In this document: piece by piece, positions 18,495-28,334 of the stretch
Position numbering within the stretch: the stretch's first letter is position 1
Layout of the letters: every line of letters starts with the position of its first letter
NCBI RefSeq assembly: GCF_013466605.1
Contig: NZ_CP059162.1
Coordinates: 5,704,001-5,768,000, forward strand
Direction: 5' to 3'
DNA length: 64,000 nucleotides
From: Pseudomonas chlororaphis subsp. aurantiaca
GTDB taxonomy: Bacteria > Pseudomonadota > Gammaproteobacteria > Pseudomonadales > Pseudomonadaceae
Made by a program: the position numbers and the translations under genes
The notes under the pieces: model-generated
The model's input: only the letters and a program-made list of their open reading frames with translations
Databases searched by the model: none
What the model was told of the DNA's origin: nothing

Positions 18495-21400
18495 ATGCCT
18501 AACCCTCTCGCGAGCCTGTCACGCCTGACCCTCTGGATCACGCTCTTGCTGGCCAGCGTTGCTTCCCTGGGCGCCACCGAGCCTGAACCTGCGCCGCTGT
18601 CCCTGGCCACGCTGATGAGCATGCGCCAGACGTTGCCCCCGCGCCCGCTACGGGTCGCCGAGGTAAGCGCCTCCAACGAGCAACCCGAGCCTCGTGGCAA
18701 CGATGTCCTCAACCAGATCACCAACGATTACCTGGAACACATCAGCCAGTTTCTCGAACTGCCGATCCAGCGCGTGCCCTACCCCACGGTGGACACCGCC
18801 ATCGCCGCCCTGACCACCGGGGACATCGACCTGATGCCCCGCGCCACCGAGTATGAAAGGAAGCAACCCGGCTTCATCTACAGCATGCCCTACCTGGACA
18901 ACGAGCCGATCATCGTCGGCCGCATCGCCGACAAGGACCTGTCTCCTGACCTGGCGGGCAAACGCGTGCTGGTCCCTGCCTACTATGTCCAGGCCGCAAC
19001 AGTCGCCAAGGCCTACCCCAAGGCCGAACTGATCGTGATCAAAAGCATTGTCGAAGGCCTGCAACGCCTGGCCGACGGCGAGGCCGATGCGCTGATCGGC
19101 GATCAGCTGCGCAGCAACTTCTACATGCGCAGCCTGGCCAACCTCAAGCTGCAGAACAAATACGTCGCCAACCTGCCGGCCATGGGTTTCAGCTTCGCCG
19201 CGCAAGGGCATGAAGAGAATCTGGTCACCCTGATCAACGCCGCGCTAAAGACAGTTTCCCGGGAGCGCAAACAAGAGATATTGCAGCACTGGGAACGCTC
19301 GCCCTGGCTGTTCGCGCCGACCGACTCCTTCGCCCTCAACAGCGCGGAAGACAGCTGGCTCAAGCGTCTTCCGTCGCTGAACCTGATCGCCCGCGAAATC
19401 CCCAATTACCTGTACCGCAAGGCCGACGGCCAATGGGCCGGGCTGGCGTTCAATGTTCTGCGCAGCCTGGCCGACGACTATCAGCTGCAACTGAACATCA
19501 TCGACAGTCAGTCACCGGAAATCGATCGGCAGCGCCTGGAGCGCGACGAGGCGCAAATCGCCCTGTCACTGGTACCGACCCCGGTCCGACAAAAGAGCCT
19601 GCTGTTCAGCGATGGCTTCGGCACCGAATACTGGGCCTTCGTTACCCGCCAGGGCGCCAGTTCCCCCAGCTCACTGGCGGCCCTGGGCGGCAGGCGCCTG
19701 GCACTCCAGGCCGGGCATCCCCTGCAGCACCTGCTCCAGAGCCGCTACCCGAGCATCGAACTGGTGCTCACCGACCACTACGCCCAGACCGTGCAATTGG
19801 TGGAACAGGGCATGGTCGACGCCATGCTGAACAACGCCGCCGATGCCAGGCAAATGACCAACCCGGGGCTGCGCGCCGGCAAGCAGTTCCAGGCCCAGCC
19901 CGAACCCATGGTGTTCGCCGTATCGGCCCAGCACCCCGAACTCCTGAGCATCCTCAACAAACTCCTGTACTCGTTGAAGAACTCGGACGGCAACCAGGAC
20001 CGCATCAGTATCCTGGCGCAGCCCGTGACCAAGGGCTCGCTCTGGGACTACCTGCCGAACTGGGTGTGGCAGACCGCTGCGCTGGTCCTGGTGCTGGTGG
20101 CGCTATCCTTGCACTGGAACTGGCGCCTGCGGGTGCAGATCCGCAAGCGGCGCGCTGCGCAGAACCAGCTCAAGGACCAGCTGGCCTTCCAGTTCGCCTT
20201 GCTCAACGGCTTGCCCGTTCCCCTTTACGTGCGCGACCTGCAGGGACGCCTGAGCACCTGCAACCATGCCTATGAGCAGTTCTTCGGCAAGTCCCTGGAG
20301 GAGATCCGCGGCACCACGCCCCGGGAGCAAGGCATCGCCCCGCCCGCGCTGGCCCGGGAGCTGGAGGAACAGCACCAGCGGCTGCTGGATAACCGCCAGT
20401 CGCAGTTCCTCGACAGCGTGATCGAAGTCGACGGCAAGACCCACCATATCTACCAATGGCTGGTGCCCTTCTACACCGCGCTCGGTAAACAGCAGGGCTT
20501 GCTGGGAGGCTGGATCGACATCAGCATGCGCAAGCATCTGGAAAACAAACTGCTCGAAGCCCAGCAACAGGCACTCGACGCCAGCGCGGCGAAAAGCCAG
20601 TTCCTCGCGACCATGAGCCATGAGCTGCGCACCCCGCTGAACGCCATGGTCGGCCTGTTGGAGCTGGAAACCAGTGGCTCGCCCACGGCCTCGCAGAACC
20701 TGAGCATCGCCCAGCAGTCGGCACAAGCGATGATCGACCTGATCGGCAACATTCTCGATCTGGACAAGGTCGAAACCGGCCAGATGGAACTGGCGCCCAG
20801 CCCCACCGCGCTCGCCCCGTTGCTGGAGAACTGTCTTGAGCTGTTCGCTGTCCAGGCCCGGGAAAAGCACCTGAAGCTGAAACTGGAACATGACCTGGAC
20901 CCGCGGCGGCACTATCAGGTGGACGCCATGCGCCTGACGCAAATCCTCCATAACCTGCTGTCTAACGCCCTGAAGTTCACCGATCACGGACAGGTCGAAC
21001 TGCAGGTCCGGGAACTGGACTCGGCACCGCGCCAGAGCCGGTTGACATTCCAGGTCAACGACACCGGTATCGGCATCGCCGATGAGCTCCAGCCGCAAAT
21101 CTTCGCGCCCTACCAGCAAGCCCATGCGCAGATCGCCCACCTGCACGGCGGCTCCGGCCTGGGCCTGAGCATCTGCAAACAGTTGGTCGAACTCATGGGT
21201 GGCAACATCCGGCTCGACAGTGCCCCAGACCAGGGTTGCCGGGTCAGCTTCGAACTGATCCTGCCCTGGCAGCTTGCCGAGGACGAGGCGCAGCAGGCCG
21301 CTCATGACGCTGCGGCGGTCGCCGCGCTGAATGTCCTGATCGTCGACGACGTCTCCACCAACGGCCTGGTGCTCGAGCAACAACTGCTCAGGCTCGGCCA

Positions 21401-22091
21401 TCGGGGAACCTATGTCAGCAGCGGCAAGGCGGCCCTGCTAGCCTGGGAACAGGGCCACTTCGATGTGCTGATCACCGACTGCAACATGCCGGAAATGGAC
21501 GGCTATGCCCTCACCCGCAATGTACGGGCCGCGGAACAGATGCGCGGGCTGCAAAGGCTACCAATCATCGGCTACACCGCCCGTGCCCTGGCGGATGAAA
21601 GGCAGCGTTGCCAGGCGGCCGGCATGGACGACCTGATGATCAAACCCATCGTTCTCGAGCGTCTGCGTGAAATGCTCGGTGGGCTGAAAGCGCTCGGCTT
21701 CCTTCCCCAAACCACAGCCGCTTTGCCCCTCGCCCCGGCACCCGAGCCAGCCTCCGAAAAGACGGCGCCCGCCACCTTCGACCTGTCCCAACTGGAGGTA
21801 TTCCAGAACGACCCGCAGCTCAAGGAACGGCTGCTCCAGGAGCTGCGCCGCAACCTGGAACAGGAACATGAGCTGTTGAACGCCCCGCTGCCCGATACGC
21901 CGGACTTCCTCGAACAGTGGGTCCACCGGGTCAGCGGGTTGGCCTGCACAGTCGATTCGCCGGCGTTGATGCGGGCCTGCCTCGACCTGCAACTCGCGGC
22001 CCGCCAGGGTGCGCAGAATCTGGACGAGCAACGCGAAGCAGTGCTGTCCGTCATCGAACGCATGCTGCGCGACATCGAACGCCACGGCTGA
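18495..22091 (+). CDS. BvgS-like hybrid sensor histidine kinase
   Basis: 1198 residues. After a signal sequence come two periplasmic solute-binding-type domains (about 50-265 and 290-510), one membrane segment (about 522-540), a PAS domain (about 555-680), HisKA with the H-box ATMSHELRTPLNAM (His near 706), HATPase with NLLSNALKFTDHG and GGSGLGLSICKQL, a receiver with LITDCNMPEMDG (Asp near 994), and a C-terminal HPt domain whose active His is in WVHRVSGLA (near 1143). All phosphorelay residues are present, so it should be active. It follows its regulator by 4 bases. Its position just before the LPMO and secretion genes suggests, but does not prove, that it controls them. Confidence 0.92.
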   Translation: MPNPLASLSRLTLWITLLLASVASLGATEPEPAPLSLATLMSMRQTLPPRPLRVAEVSASNEQPEPRGNDVLNQITNDYLEHISQFLELPIQRVPYPTVDTAIAALTTGDIDLMPRATEYERKQPGFIYSMPYLDNEPIIVGRIADKDLSPDLAGKRVLVPAYYVQAATVAKAYPKAELIVIKSIVEGLQRLADGEADALIGDQLRSNFYMRSLANLKLQNKYVANLPAMGFSFAAQGHEENLVTLINAALKTVSRERKQEILQHWERSPWLFAPTDSFALNSAEDSWLKRLPSLNLIAREIPNYLYRKADGQWAGLAFNVLRSLADDYQLQLNIIDSQSPEIDRQRLERDEAQIALSLVPTPVRQKSLLFSDGFGTEYWAFVTRQGASSPSSLAALGGRRLALQAGHPLQHLLQSRYPSIELVLTDHYAQTVQLVEQGMVDAMLNNAADARQMTNPGLRAGKQFQAQPEPMVFAVSAQHPELLSILNKLLYSLKNSDGNQDRISILAQPVTKGSLWDYLPNWVWQTAALVLVLVALSLHWNWRLRVQIRKRRAAQNQLKDQLAFQFALLNGLPVPLYVRDLQGRLSTCNHAYEQFFGKSLEEIRGTTPREQGIAPPALARELEEQHQRLLDNRQSQFLDSVIEVDGKTHHIYQWLVPFYTALGKQQGLLGGWIDISMRKHLENKLLEAQQQALDASAAKSQFLATMSHELRTPLNAMVGLLELETSGSPTASQNLSIAQQSAQAMIDLIGNILDLDKVETGQMELAPSPTALAPLLENCLELFAVQAREKHLKLKLEHDLDPRRHYQVDAMRLTQILHNLLSNALKFTDHGQVELQVRELDSAPRQSRLTFQVNDTGIGIADELQPQIFAPYQQAHAQIAHLHGGSGLGLSICKQLVELMGGNIRLDSAPDQGCRVSFELILPWQLAEDEAQQAAHDAAAVAALNVLIVDDVSTNGLVLEQQLLRLGHRGTYVSSGKAALLAWEQGHFDVLITDCNMPEMDGYALTRNVRAAEQMRGLQRLPIIGYTARALADERQRCQAAGMDDLMIKPIVLERLREMLGGLKALGFLPQTTAALPLAPAPEPASEKTAPATFDLSQLEVFQNDPQLKERLLQELRRNLEQEHELLNAPLPDTPDFLEQWVHRVSGLACTVDSPALMRACLDLQLAARQGAQNLDEQREAVLSVIERMLRDIERHG

Positions 22092-22328
22092 CCCGCTCCG
22101 GGCCCAGGTATTGCGCCCCGGGCGGCACCCAAGCCGGCGCCTGAAACATCTTGTTCCATTCCCTCCTCCGGCCTTTCGTACTCGTCTCATACAAGCTCAC
22201 AGCCGTGCTCGGCATCCTAGGCGCCCTTCGTTACCGGGCACTGCCAGCACGGCAACCCTGGCCGCACCCTAGGGCGCTCGGCATCGAAGATCTCCATAAA
22301 CCTAACTATCGCTAAATAAGGTAATTCG

Positions 22329-23819
22329 ATGCTTCCTAGCACTCGCGTCAGCGCCATGCGCAAGCTCCCGCTGGCCATCACCCTCGGCCTGGCTTCGTTG
22401 GCCAGCCAGCAAGCCTTCGCCCATGCTTATGTCGAAAGTCCGAAGTCTCGCTCCTTCATGTGTTCCTCGACCGGGGGCAACCTCAACCGTGATTGCGGTG
22501 AGATCACCTATGAACCGCAAAGTGCCGAGTACTCGCCATCGGTCAACCACCACTACCCTTCCGAGTACTGCGGGGGCGACTTCACCCAGTGCGGCCCGGC
22601 GAACGGCACAATCCCGGGGGCCGGCACGAACCGTTTCGCTGAACTCAACGAACAGACGGCGACCCGCTGGCAGAAAACCACGATCAAGCCGGGCATGAAT
22701 GAGTTCAGCTGGTTCTACAAGGCCGGTCACGCCAGCGCCTATTACCAATTCTACATCACCAAAAAAGACTGGAACCCGAACCAACCGCTGACCCGCGACT
22801 CCTTCGAGCTCCAACCGCTGCTCAATGAAGATGCTGGAGGCAAACTTCCACCGAGCGAAACCCGGACCAAGCACATGGTCAACATTCCTGCCGATCGCAG
22901 TGGTTACCACGTGATCCTGGCGACCTGGAAGGTCGCCGACACCGCCGCCACCTTCTACCAGGCCATCGACGTCAACATCGACAACGATGGCGCGCCGATT
23001 CCTGACTGGAAAATCCTCGGTGCGGTGCAGCCTGAACAACTACAGGTTGGCGACAAGGTCAGCACCCGCGTGTTCACCAATGCCGGCGAGCAGCAGAACC
23101 GCCAGACCCGCCTGAGCATCGAAACCGAGGAACAGGCCCAGGCCAACACCTGGCCGTTCCTGTTGGCGCAACAAGTCAACAAGGCCAATGCCGGCTACGT
23201 GATGGGCGAGCTCAACGCCAATAATGAAGTCGTGCCCAACTACGGCAAGAACACCATGTACGCCAAGAACAACAGCGACGTGGTACGCGTGGAAATCCAG
23301 AAAGAGCAGCCGAGCATTCCTGGCGAGCTGAAGCTTTCCGGCCTGCAGGCTGAGTACACCCTGAAGGACAACGGCACCGACCTGCACTTCAACGCCATCG
23401 CCCAGGGCGGCAAGTACACCATCGCCTCCACCGTGTTCAACGGCAAAGGCGAAAGCATCGCCCACCAGCAGGCGCAAGCCGGCAACAACACCCCACACTT
23501 CTCCATCCCGCTGCGTAATGTCAGCGAAGGCGAATATGACGTGGTGGTCGTAGCCAAGCCGGAGAAAGGCGAGCTGCTGCAACAGACCCACCACTTCAAG
23601 CTGAAAGCTGAAGAAGTGGGCGGCGGTGACTACGACTTCGTCTTCCCCAAAGGCCTGACCGGCTACAAGGCGGGCACCAAGGTGCTGGCCAAGGACGGCA
23701 ACGTCTATGAGTGCAAGCCTTTCCCTTACAGCGGCTACTGCATGCAGTGGAACGCTAGCGCCACTCAGTACGAGCCTGGCGTCGGCAGCAGCTGGAAGGA
23801 CGCCTGGATTCGCAAGTAA
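22329..23819 (+). CDS. gbpA: GbpA-like chitin-binding LPMO (AA10), secreted
   Basis: 496 residues. A Sec signal peptide ends at QAFA, leaving His32 as the mature N-terminus (HAYVESPKSR), which is essential for the copper histidine brace; the second brace His is in FYKAGHASAYYQFY. The AA10 catalytic domain covers about 32-205, GbpA-type middle domains follow, and a C-terminal chitin-binding module (about 440-496) has VYECKPFPYSGYCMQW. It should oxidatively cleave chitin or adhere to GlcNAc surfaces. Related CbpD of P. aeruginosa leaves the cell through a type II system, and a type II operon begins 582 bases downstream. AAGG lies 8 bases before the ATG; MRKLPLAI at 22356 is an alternative start. 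Confidence 0.93.
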   Translation: MLPSTRVSAMRKLPLAITLGLASLASQQAFAHAYVESPKSRSFMCSSTGGNLNRDCGEITYEPQSAEYSPSVNHHYPSEYCGGDFTQCGPANGTIPGAGTNRFAELNEQTATRWQKTTIKPGMNEFSWFYKAGHASAYYQFYITKKDWNPNQPLTRDSFELQPLLNEDAGGKLPPSETRTKHMVNIPADRSGYHVILATWKVADTAATFYQAIDVNIDNDGAPIPDWKILGAVQPEQLQVGDKVSTRVFTNAGEQQNRQTRLSIETEEQAQANTWPFLLAQQVNKANAGYVMGELNANNEVVPNYGKNTMYAKNNSDVVRVEIQKEQPSIPGELKLSGLQAEYTLKDNGTDLHFNAIAQGGKYTIASTVFNGKGESIAHQQAQAGNNTPHFSIPLRNVSEGEYDVVVVAKPEKGELLQQTHHFKLKAEEVGGGDYDFVFPKGLTGYKAGTKVLAKDGNVYECKPFPYSGYCMQWNASATQYEPGVGSSWKDAWIRK

Positions 23820-23883
23820 TCCATAAACCTGACCAACCGCAGTGTGGTGCCTCGGCACCGCGTTGCGGACCTTGGGAATCGAC

Positions 23884-24405
23884 ATGAACCACCTTCACTA
23901 CTCAAGAACGCGCAGGCTGCTGCACTGGCTGTTCGCCGCCGTAGTCCTGTGGGCAACCATCAGCGGCTACGCCAGCGCCCTGTTGCAGCCGTCCCCTTCG
24001 ATCAAGCAGACAATCGCCTTTATCAACGTCTCGCTGACCACCCTGCTGGTGCCGCTGTTCGTCCTGCGGCTGTTCTACCTCGTGCGCCATCCCGCTCCGC
24101 CGGCCCCCGCCCATCAGAGCGCGGCTGAACGCCGCCTGGTGCATGCTGGGCACGCCGCCCTGCTGGTCAGCCTCGGCACCGTTCTGCTCAGCGGCGTGCT
24201 GATGATGTCGCGCCCGATCGACCTGTTCGGCCTGCAGCTCCCGCAACCCTTGCAGGACCCGGCGGCCATCACCTTTTTCGAGGAGTTTCACCACTACAGC
24301 TGCATAGCCCTGGCCCTGCTGGTGGCCGGCCATATCGCCGCGGTAATCCTCCACCAACTGCGCGGGCATGGCGTGCTCAGACGCATGCTGCCCAAACGCC
24401 CATGA
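23884..24405 (+). CDS. Cytochrome b561-like membrane protein
   Basis: 173 residues with four predicted membrane helices and paired histidines that could bind two b haems: RLLHWLFAAVV (helix 1), HAALLVSLGTVLLSG, and FHHYSCIALALLVAGHIAAV. It belongs to the b561/Ni-Fe-hydrogenase-type cytochrome b superfamily, moving electrons in the inner membrane. Its stop overlaps the gspC start (ATGA), so it is translationally coupled to the secretion operon, and it begins 64 bases after the LPMO gene. An electron-supply role for a copper enzyme is an attractive but untested idea. Confidence 0.8.
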   Translation: MNHLHYSRTRRLLHWLFAAVVLWATISGYASALLQPSPSIKQTIAFINVSLTTLLVPLFVLRLFYLVRHPAPPAPAHQSAAERRLVHAGHAALLVSLGTVLLSGVLMMSRPIDLFGLQLPQPLQDPAAITFFEEFHHYSCIALALLVAGHIAAVILHQLRGHGVLRRMLPKRP

Positions 24406-24953
24406 AAACGCTGCCCTCATGGCGCCCGCGCGGCTCCGGCCAACGCTACCTGCTCCCCACCAGCCTGGTCGCCCTGGGTCTCTGGCTGGCCTGGCTCGGC
24501 CTCGACAGCAGGACCTACCGGCAAGTGCTGGCGGGCCAGCCGGTGCCGACCGCAGTCCCGAGCGTCAGCGCCGAACAGCCGCTGCCCGCGCCCCTGGACG
24601 ACCGCAACATCGCCAGGGTCTTCGGCGCCGTGCCGGTCGAATTCGACAGCGCGCAGGCCAGCCTGCCGCTGGTCCTGCTCGCCAGCCTGCTGGGCAACCA
24701 GCCCGAGCAATCCAGGGCGCTGATCCAGCATGCCGACAGCCGGGCCTTCTACTCCCCGGGCGAACGCCTGCCCGACGGCACGCTGCTCAAGAGCGTCAGC
24801 GCCGACCAGGTGGTGGTGCTGCGCAACGGCCGTGAACAAAACCTGCTGCTGCCCGGGCGCCAGATGCGCCTGCTCAGCCCCCAGACAACCCCACCGGAGG
24901 TCGCCGACCGAAAAGCCACGGCCCTTCTGCAAGCGATAGAGAACACACCATGA
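24402..24953 (+). CDS. gspC: Type II secretion protein GspC
   Basis: 183 residues. It has a short cytoplasmic N-terminus, one membrane helix (about 18-36, LVALGLWLAWLGL), a linker and a periplasmic HR domain (about 65-155) with NIARVFG, ASLPLVLLASLLGNQPEQSRALI and RLPDGTLLKSVSADQVVVLRNG. The HR domain links the inner-membrane platform to the secretin. There is no C-terminal PDZ domain, so this is a short form. It overlaps the cytochrome gene and gspD by 4 bases each. Confidence 0.88.
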   Translation: MKTLPSWRPRGSGQRYLLPTSLVALGLWLAWLGLDSRTYRQVLAGQPVPTAVPSVSAEQPLPAPLDDRNIARVFGAVPVEFDSAQASLPLVLLASLLGNQPEQSRALIQHADSRAFYSPGERLPDGTLLKSVSADQVVVLRNGREQNLLLPGRQMRLLSPQTTPPEVADRKATALLQAIENTP

Positions 24954-26851
24954 AACTGTCCCAGATTGCCGGCGCCGTGCTCAGCCTCGGCCTCCTGCTG
25001 AACACCCTGCCCAGTAGTGCGGCCCTCACCACCCAGCGCCTGTGGACGCTGAACATGAAGGACGCCGAACTGCGCGACCTGGCCAGCGAGGTCGGGGAAA
25101 TCACCGGCAAGACCCTGGTGGTCGATGCCCGACTGCAAGGCAAGGTCAGCGTGCAATCGTCCAAAGCCCTGGACAAGGACGGGATCTATTCGCTGTTCCT
25201 CAGCGTGCTGCGCAGCCAGGGTTTCGTCGCCCTGGACCAGGGCGACCGGGTGCTGATCATGCCGACGGTGGAAGCCAAGACCAAATCCAGCGATCAATCG
25301 GGCGATGAGTTCGTCACCCGGGTCCTGGACCTGCGCAACGCCAACGCCGCGGAAATATCCGGGGTGGTGCGCCCGCTGGTGAGCGACGACGCCTATGTCG
25401 CGCCCTCGGCCAGCTCCAATGCCCTGGTGGTTTCCGACAGCGCCAGCAACGTCGAGCGCATCCGCCAGGTGGTCAGCGAACTGGACCAGGCCGGCAACCG
25501 CTCGTTCAGCACCGTGGCCCTCAAGCACGCCTGGGCCAGCGATGTGGCCCGTACCCTGAACGAAAGCATCAGCCAGAACGGCAATGGCCCCAGCCAGGCC
25601 AAGGCTGTGGGCGACACCCGCAGCAACCGGGTGATCCTCGCAGGCTCCGCCCAGGCCCGCCAGCGCATGGCCGAGCTGGTCAGGGCCATCGACGTGCCGA
25701 GCAATTCCAATGACAGCGCGCGGGTGGTGCGCCTGCACCACAGCGATGCCAAGCAGCTGTCGAAGCTGCTCAACGGCATCGGCAAGCGCCTGGAAGACGG
25801 TAATCGCGCTGGCGGCGAAGGCAAGGGCGGCGGCAACTCGATACTGGTGAGCGCCGACGAAAGCCAGAACGCCCTGGTGCTGATGGCCGACCCGGCGCAG
25901 CTGAGCATGCTCAATAAAGTCATCACCCAGCTGGACCAGCCACGGGCCCAGGTGCTGGTGGAAGCGGCCATCGTCGAAGTCAGCGGCGACATCAATGAAG
26001 CCCTCGGCGTGCAATGGGCGGCGCGCGCCGGCAACGTCGCCGGCGGCACCAACTTCAGCGGCACCGGCCTGTCGATCGGTACCCTGCTGGGGAATGGCAA
26101 GGACAAGAACATCACCCTGCCGGACGGCGCCATCATCGGCATCGGTACGAGCAATTTCGGCGCGTTGGTCACGGCCCTGTCCAGCGACTCCAAGAACAAC
26201 CTGCTGTCCACCCCGAGCCTGCTGACCCTGGACAACGAAGCGGCGGAAATCCTCGTCGGCCAGAACGTGCCGTTCCAGACAGGCTCGTACACCACCGATA
26301 CCGCCGGCGCCAGCAACCCCTTCACCACCGTGGAACGCCAGGACGTCGGCGTGACCCTCAAGGTGACCCCGCACATCAACGAGGGCAACACCCTGCGCCT
26401 GAAGGTCGAGCAGGAAAGCTCGGAACTGGCCAGTGCCCCGCCCGGCATCACCACCAGCGACGTGATCACCAACAAGCGTTCGGTGAAAAGCACCATCCTC
26501 GCCGACGACGGCCAGATCATCGTGCTCGGCGGCCTGATCAAGGACAACGTCAAGACCCAGGTCAGCAAGGTCCCGGTGCTGGGCAGCATTCCCCTGCTCG
26601 GCCGGCTGTTCACCAGCACCAAGGACGTCACCGAAAAGACCAACCTGATGGTCTTCCTGCGGCCGACCCTGGTGCGGGGCAGCGCCGATGCCGTCAACGT
26701 CAGCGAGCGCAAGTACAACGACCTACGCAAGCTGCGCGCCAACGGTGACAGCCGCAGCGGCCTGGCCCTGCCGGCCGACTCACGCCAATTGTTCGATGCC
26801 GCCCCGCAGGATGGGACAATCGACATGCGCGCCAGAGAGCCACGCCGATGA
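24950..26851 (+). CDS. gspD: Type II secretion outer-membrane secretin GspD
   Basis: 633 residues. A signal peptide ends near LPSSAA. N0 and N1-N3 ring domains occupy about 25-310, with [19 protein letters not shown] as the N0 fold. The secretin core covers about 330-600 with [47 protein letters not shown] residues and [14 protein letters not shown]. The N3 loop has a Gly/Lys-rich insert (about 283-292). There is no dedicated pilotin gene nearby. Overlaps with gspC and gspE by ATGA show tight coupling. Confidence 0.95.
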   Translation: MKLSQIAGAVLSLGLLLNTLPSSAALTTQRLWTLNMKDAELRDLASEVGEITGKTLVVDARLQGKVSVQSSKALDKDGIYSLFLSVLRSQGFVALDQGDRVLIMPTVEAKTKSSDQSGDEFVTRVLDLRNANAAEISGVVRPLVSDDAYVAPSASSNALVVSDSASNVERIRQVVSELDQAGNRSFSTVALKHAWASDVARTLNESISQNGNGPSQAKAVGDTRSNRVILAGSAQARQRMAELVRAIDVPSNSNDSARVVRLHHSDAKQLSKLLNGIGKRLEDGNRAGGEGKGGGNSILVSADESQNALVLMADPAQLSMLNKVITQLDQPRAQVLVEAAIVEVSGDINEALGVQWAARAGNVAGGTNFSGTGLSIGTLLGNGKDKNITLPDGAIIGIGTSNFGALVTALSSDSKNNLLSTPSLLTLDNEAAEILVGQNVPFQTGSYTTDTAGASNPFTTVERQDVGVTLKVTPHINEGNTLRLKVEQESSELASAPPGITTSDVITNKRSVKSTILADDGQIIVLGGLIKDNVKTQVSKVPVLGSIPLLGRLFTSTKDVTEKTNLMVFLRPTLVRGSADAVNVSERKYNDLRKLRANGDSRSGLALPADSRQLFDAAPQDGTIDMRAREPRR

Positions 26852-28332
26852 ACCCGGTCGCTCGCCTGCCCTTTGGTTTCGCCAAGCGCCATGGGGTCCT
26901 GCTGGAGCCCATGGAGAGCGGCCTGCGGCTTTATTGCCGGGCCGACACGCCGGTGGAAATCCTCGCCGAGATCCGCCGCTGCCACGGCCCGCTGCAGGGC
27001 CACCGGATACTCGACGCCGAGGCTTTCGCCGAACGGCTGGCCGAGCAGTATCGCGATGGGCGCGACGACGCCATGCAAATGGCCGAGGGCCTGGGCGACC
27101 AGATCGCCGGCCAGGACGACCTGGCCAGCCTGGCCGAGCAACTGCCGCAGATCACCGACCTGTTGGAGCAGGAAGACGACGCGCCTATCATTCGCCTGAT
27201 CAACGCGATCCTCGGCGAGGCAGTCAAGGTCAAGGCTTCGGACATCCATCTGGAAACCTTCGAGCAACACCTGTCCGTGCGCCTGCGGGTCGACGGCCTG
27301 CTGCGCGAAGTGCTGCGCCCGCGCCGAGAACTGGCGGGCCTGCTGGTGTCGCGGATCAAGGTCATGTCCAAGCTCGACATCGCCGAAAAGCGCATCCCCC
27401 AGGACGGCCGCATCGCCCTGCGCATCGGCGGCCATGAAGTGGATGTGCGGGTCTCCACCCTGCCTTCTGCCTATGGCGAACGAGTGGTCATGCGCCTGCT
27501 CGATAAACAGGCCGGGCGCCTGGACCTGGGGCGGCTGGGCATGGCCGAGGCGATCCGCGGCAAGCTCGAAGACGCCCTGCTGCGCCCCCACGGCATCCTG
27601 CTGGTCACCGGTCCCACTGGCTCCGGCAAGACCACCACGCTGTATGCCGGGCTCAGCAGCCTGAACAACCAGACCCGCAACATCCTGACCATCGAAGACC
27701 CGGTGGAATACCACCTGGCCGGCATCGGCCAGACCCAGGTCAACACCAAGGTCGACATGACCTTCGCCCGTGGCCTGCGCGCCATCCTGCGCCAGGACCC
27801 GGACGTGGTCATGGTCGGCGAGATCCGTGACCGGGAAACCGCCGACATCGCCGTGCAAGCCTCCCTCACCGGCCACCTGGTGCTGTCCACCCTGCACACC
27901 AACAGCGCCATCGGCGCCGTCACCCGCCTGCTGGACATGGGCATCGAGCCCTTCCTGCTGTGCACCTCGCTGCTCGGCGTGGTCGCCCAGCGCCTGGTGC
28001 GGGTGCTCTGCATCGATTGCAAGCGCGCCGCGCCCGCCGATGCCGCGGCCTGCCACCAGCTGAACCTCGACCCGCAACAGGCGCCGCTGCTCTATCACCC
28101 GGTCGGCTGCCCGGCCTGCCAGCACAGCGGCTATCGCGGTCGCCAGGGCATCTACGAACTGGTGCTGTTCGACGAACCGCTGCGCCAGCTGATCCATGAA
28201 GGGGCTGGTGAGGCCGCCTTGACCCACTACGCGCGCCAGCATGCCCACAGCCTGTTCGCCGACGGCCGGGACAAGGTGCTGCAAGGCGTCACCAGCGTCG
28301 AAGAACTGCTACGCGTAACCCGGGAGCACTGA
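26848..28332 (+). CDS. gspE: Type II secretion ATPase GspE
   Basis: 494 residues, the hexameric cytoplasmic motor. Walker A is [14 protein letters not shown] (near 253), the Asp box is [11 protein letters not shown], Walker B is [18 protein letters not shown], and the His box is [13 protein letters not shown]. The C-terminal zinc domain has four cysteines (CIDC and CPAC). The N-terminal N2E domain is short. It overlaps gspD and is followed at once by gspF. Confidence 0.95.
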   Translation: MNPVARLPFGFAKRHGVLLEPMESGLRLYCRADTPVEILAEIRRCHGPLQGHRILDAEAFAERLAEQYRDGRDDAMQMAEGLGDQIAGQDDLASLAEQLPQITDLLEQEDDAPIIRLINAILGEAVKVKASDIHLETFEQHLSVRLRVDGLLREVLRPRRELAGLLVSRIKVMSKLDIAEKRIPQDGRIALRIGGHEVDVRVSTLPSAYGERVVMRLLDKQAGRLDLGRLGMAEAIRGKLEDALLRPHGILLVTGPTGSGKTTTLYAGLSSLNNQTRNILTIEDPVEYHLAGIGQTQVNTKVDMTFARGLRAILRQDPDVVMVGEIRDRETADIAVQASLTGHLVLSTLHTNSAIGAVTRLLDMGIEPFLLCTSLLGVVAQRLVRVLCIDCKRAAPADAAACHQLNLDPQQAPLLYHPVGCPACQHSGYRGRQGIYELVLFDEPLRQLIHEGAGEAALTHYARQHAHSLFADGRDKVLQGVTSVEELLRVTREH

Positions 28333-28334
28333 CC

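Noticed and set aside
25393..28284. 963-codon open frame on the minus strand
   Set aside because: It lies wholly antisense to gspD and gspE, both of which carry full family motifs. Long antisense frames are common in high-GC coding DNA.
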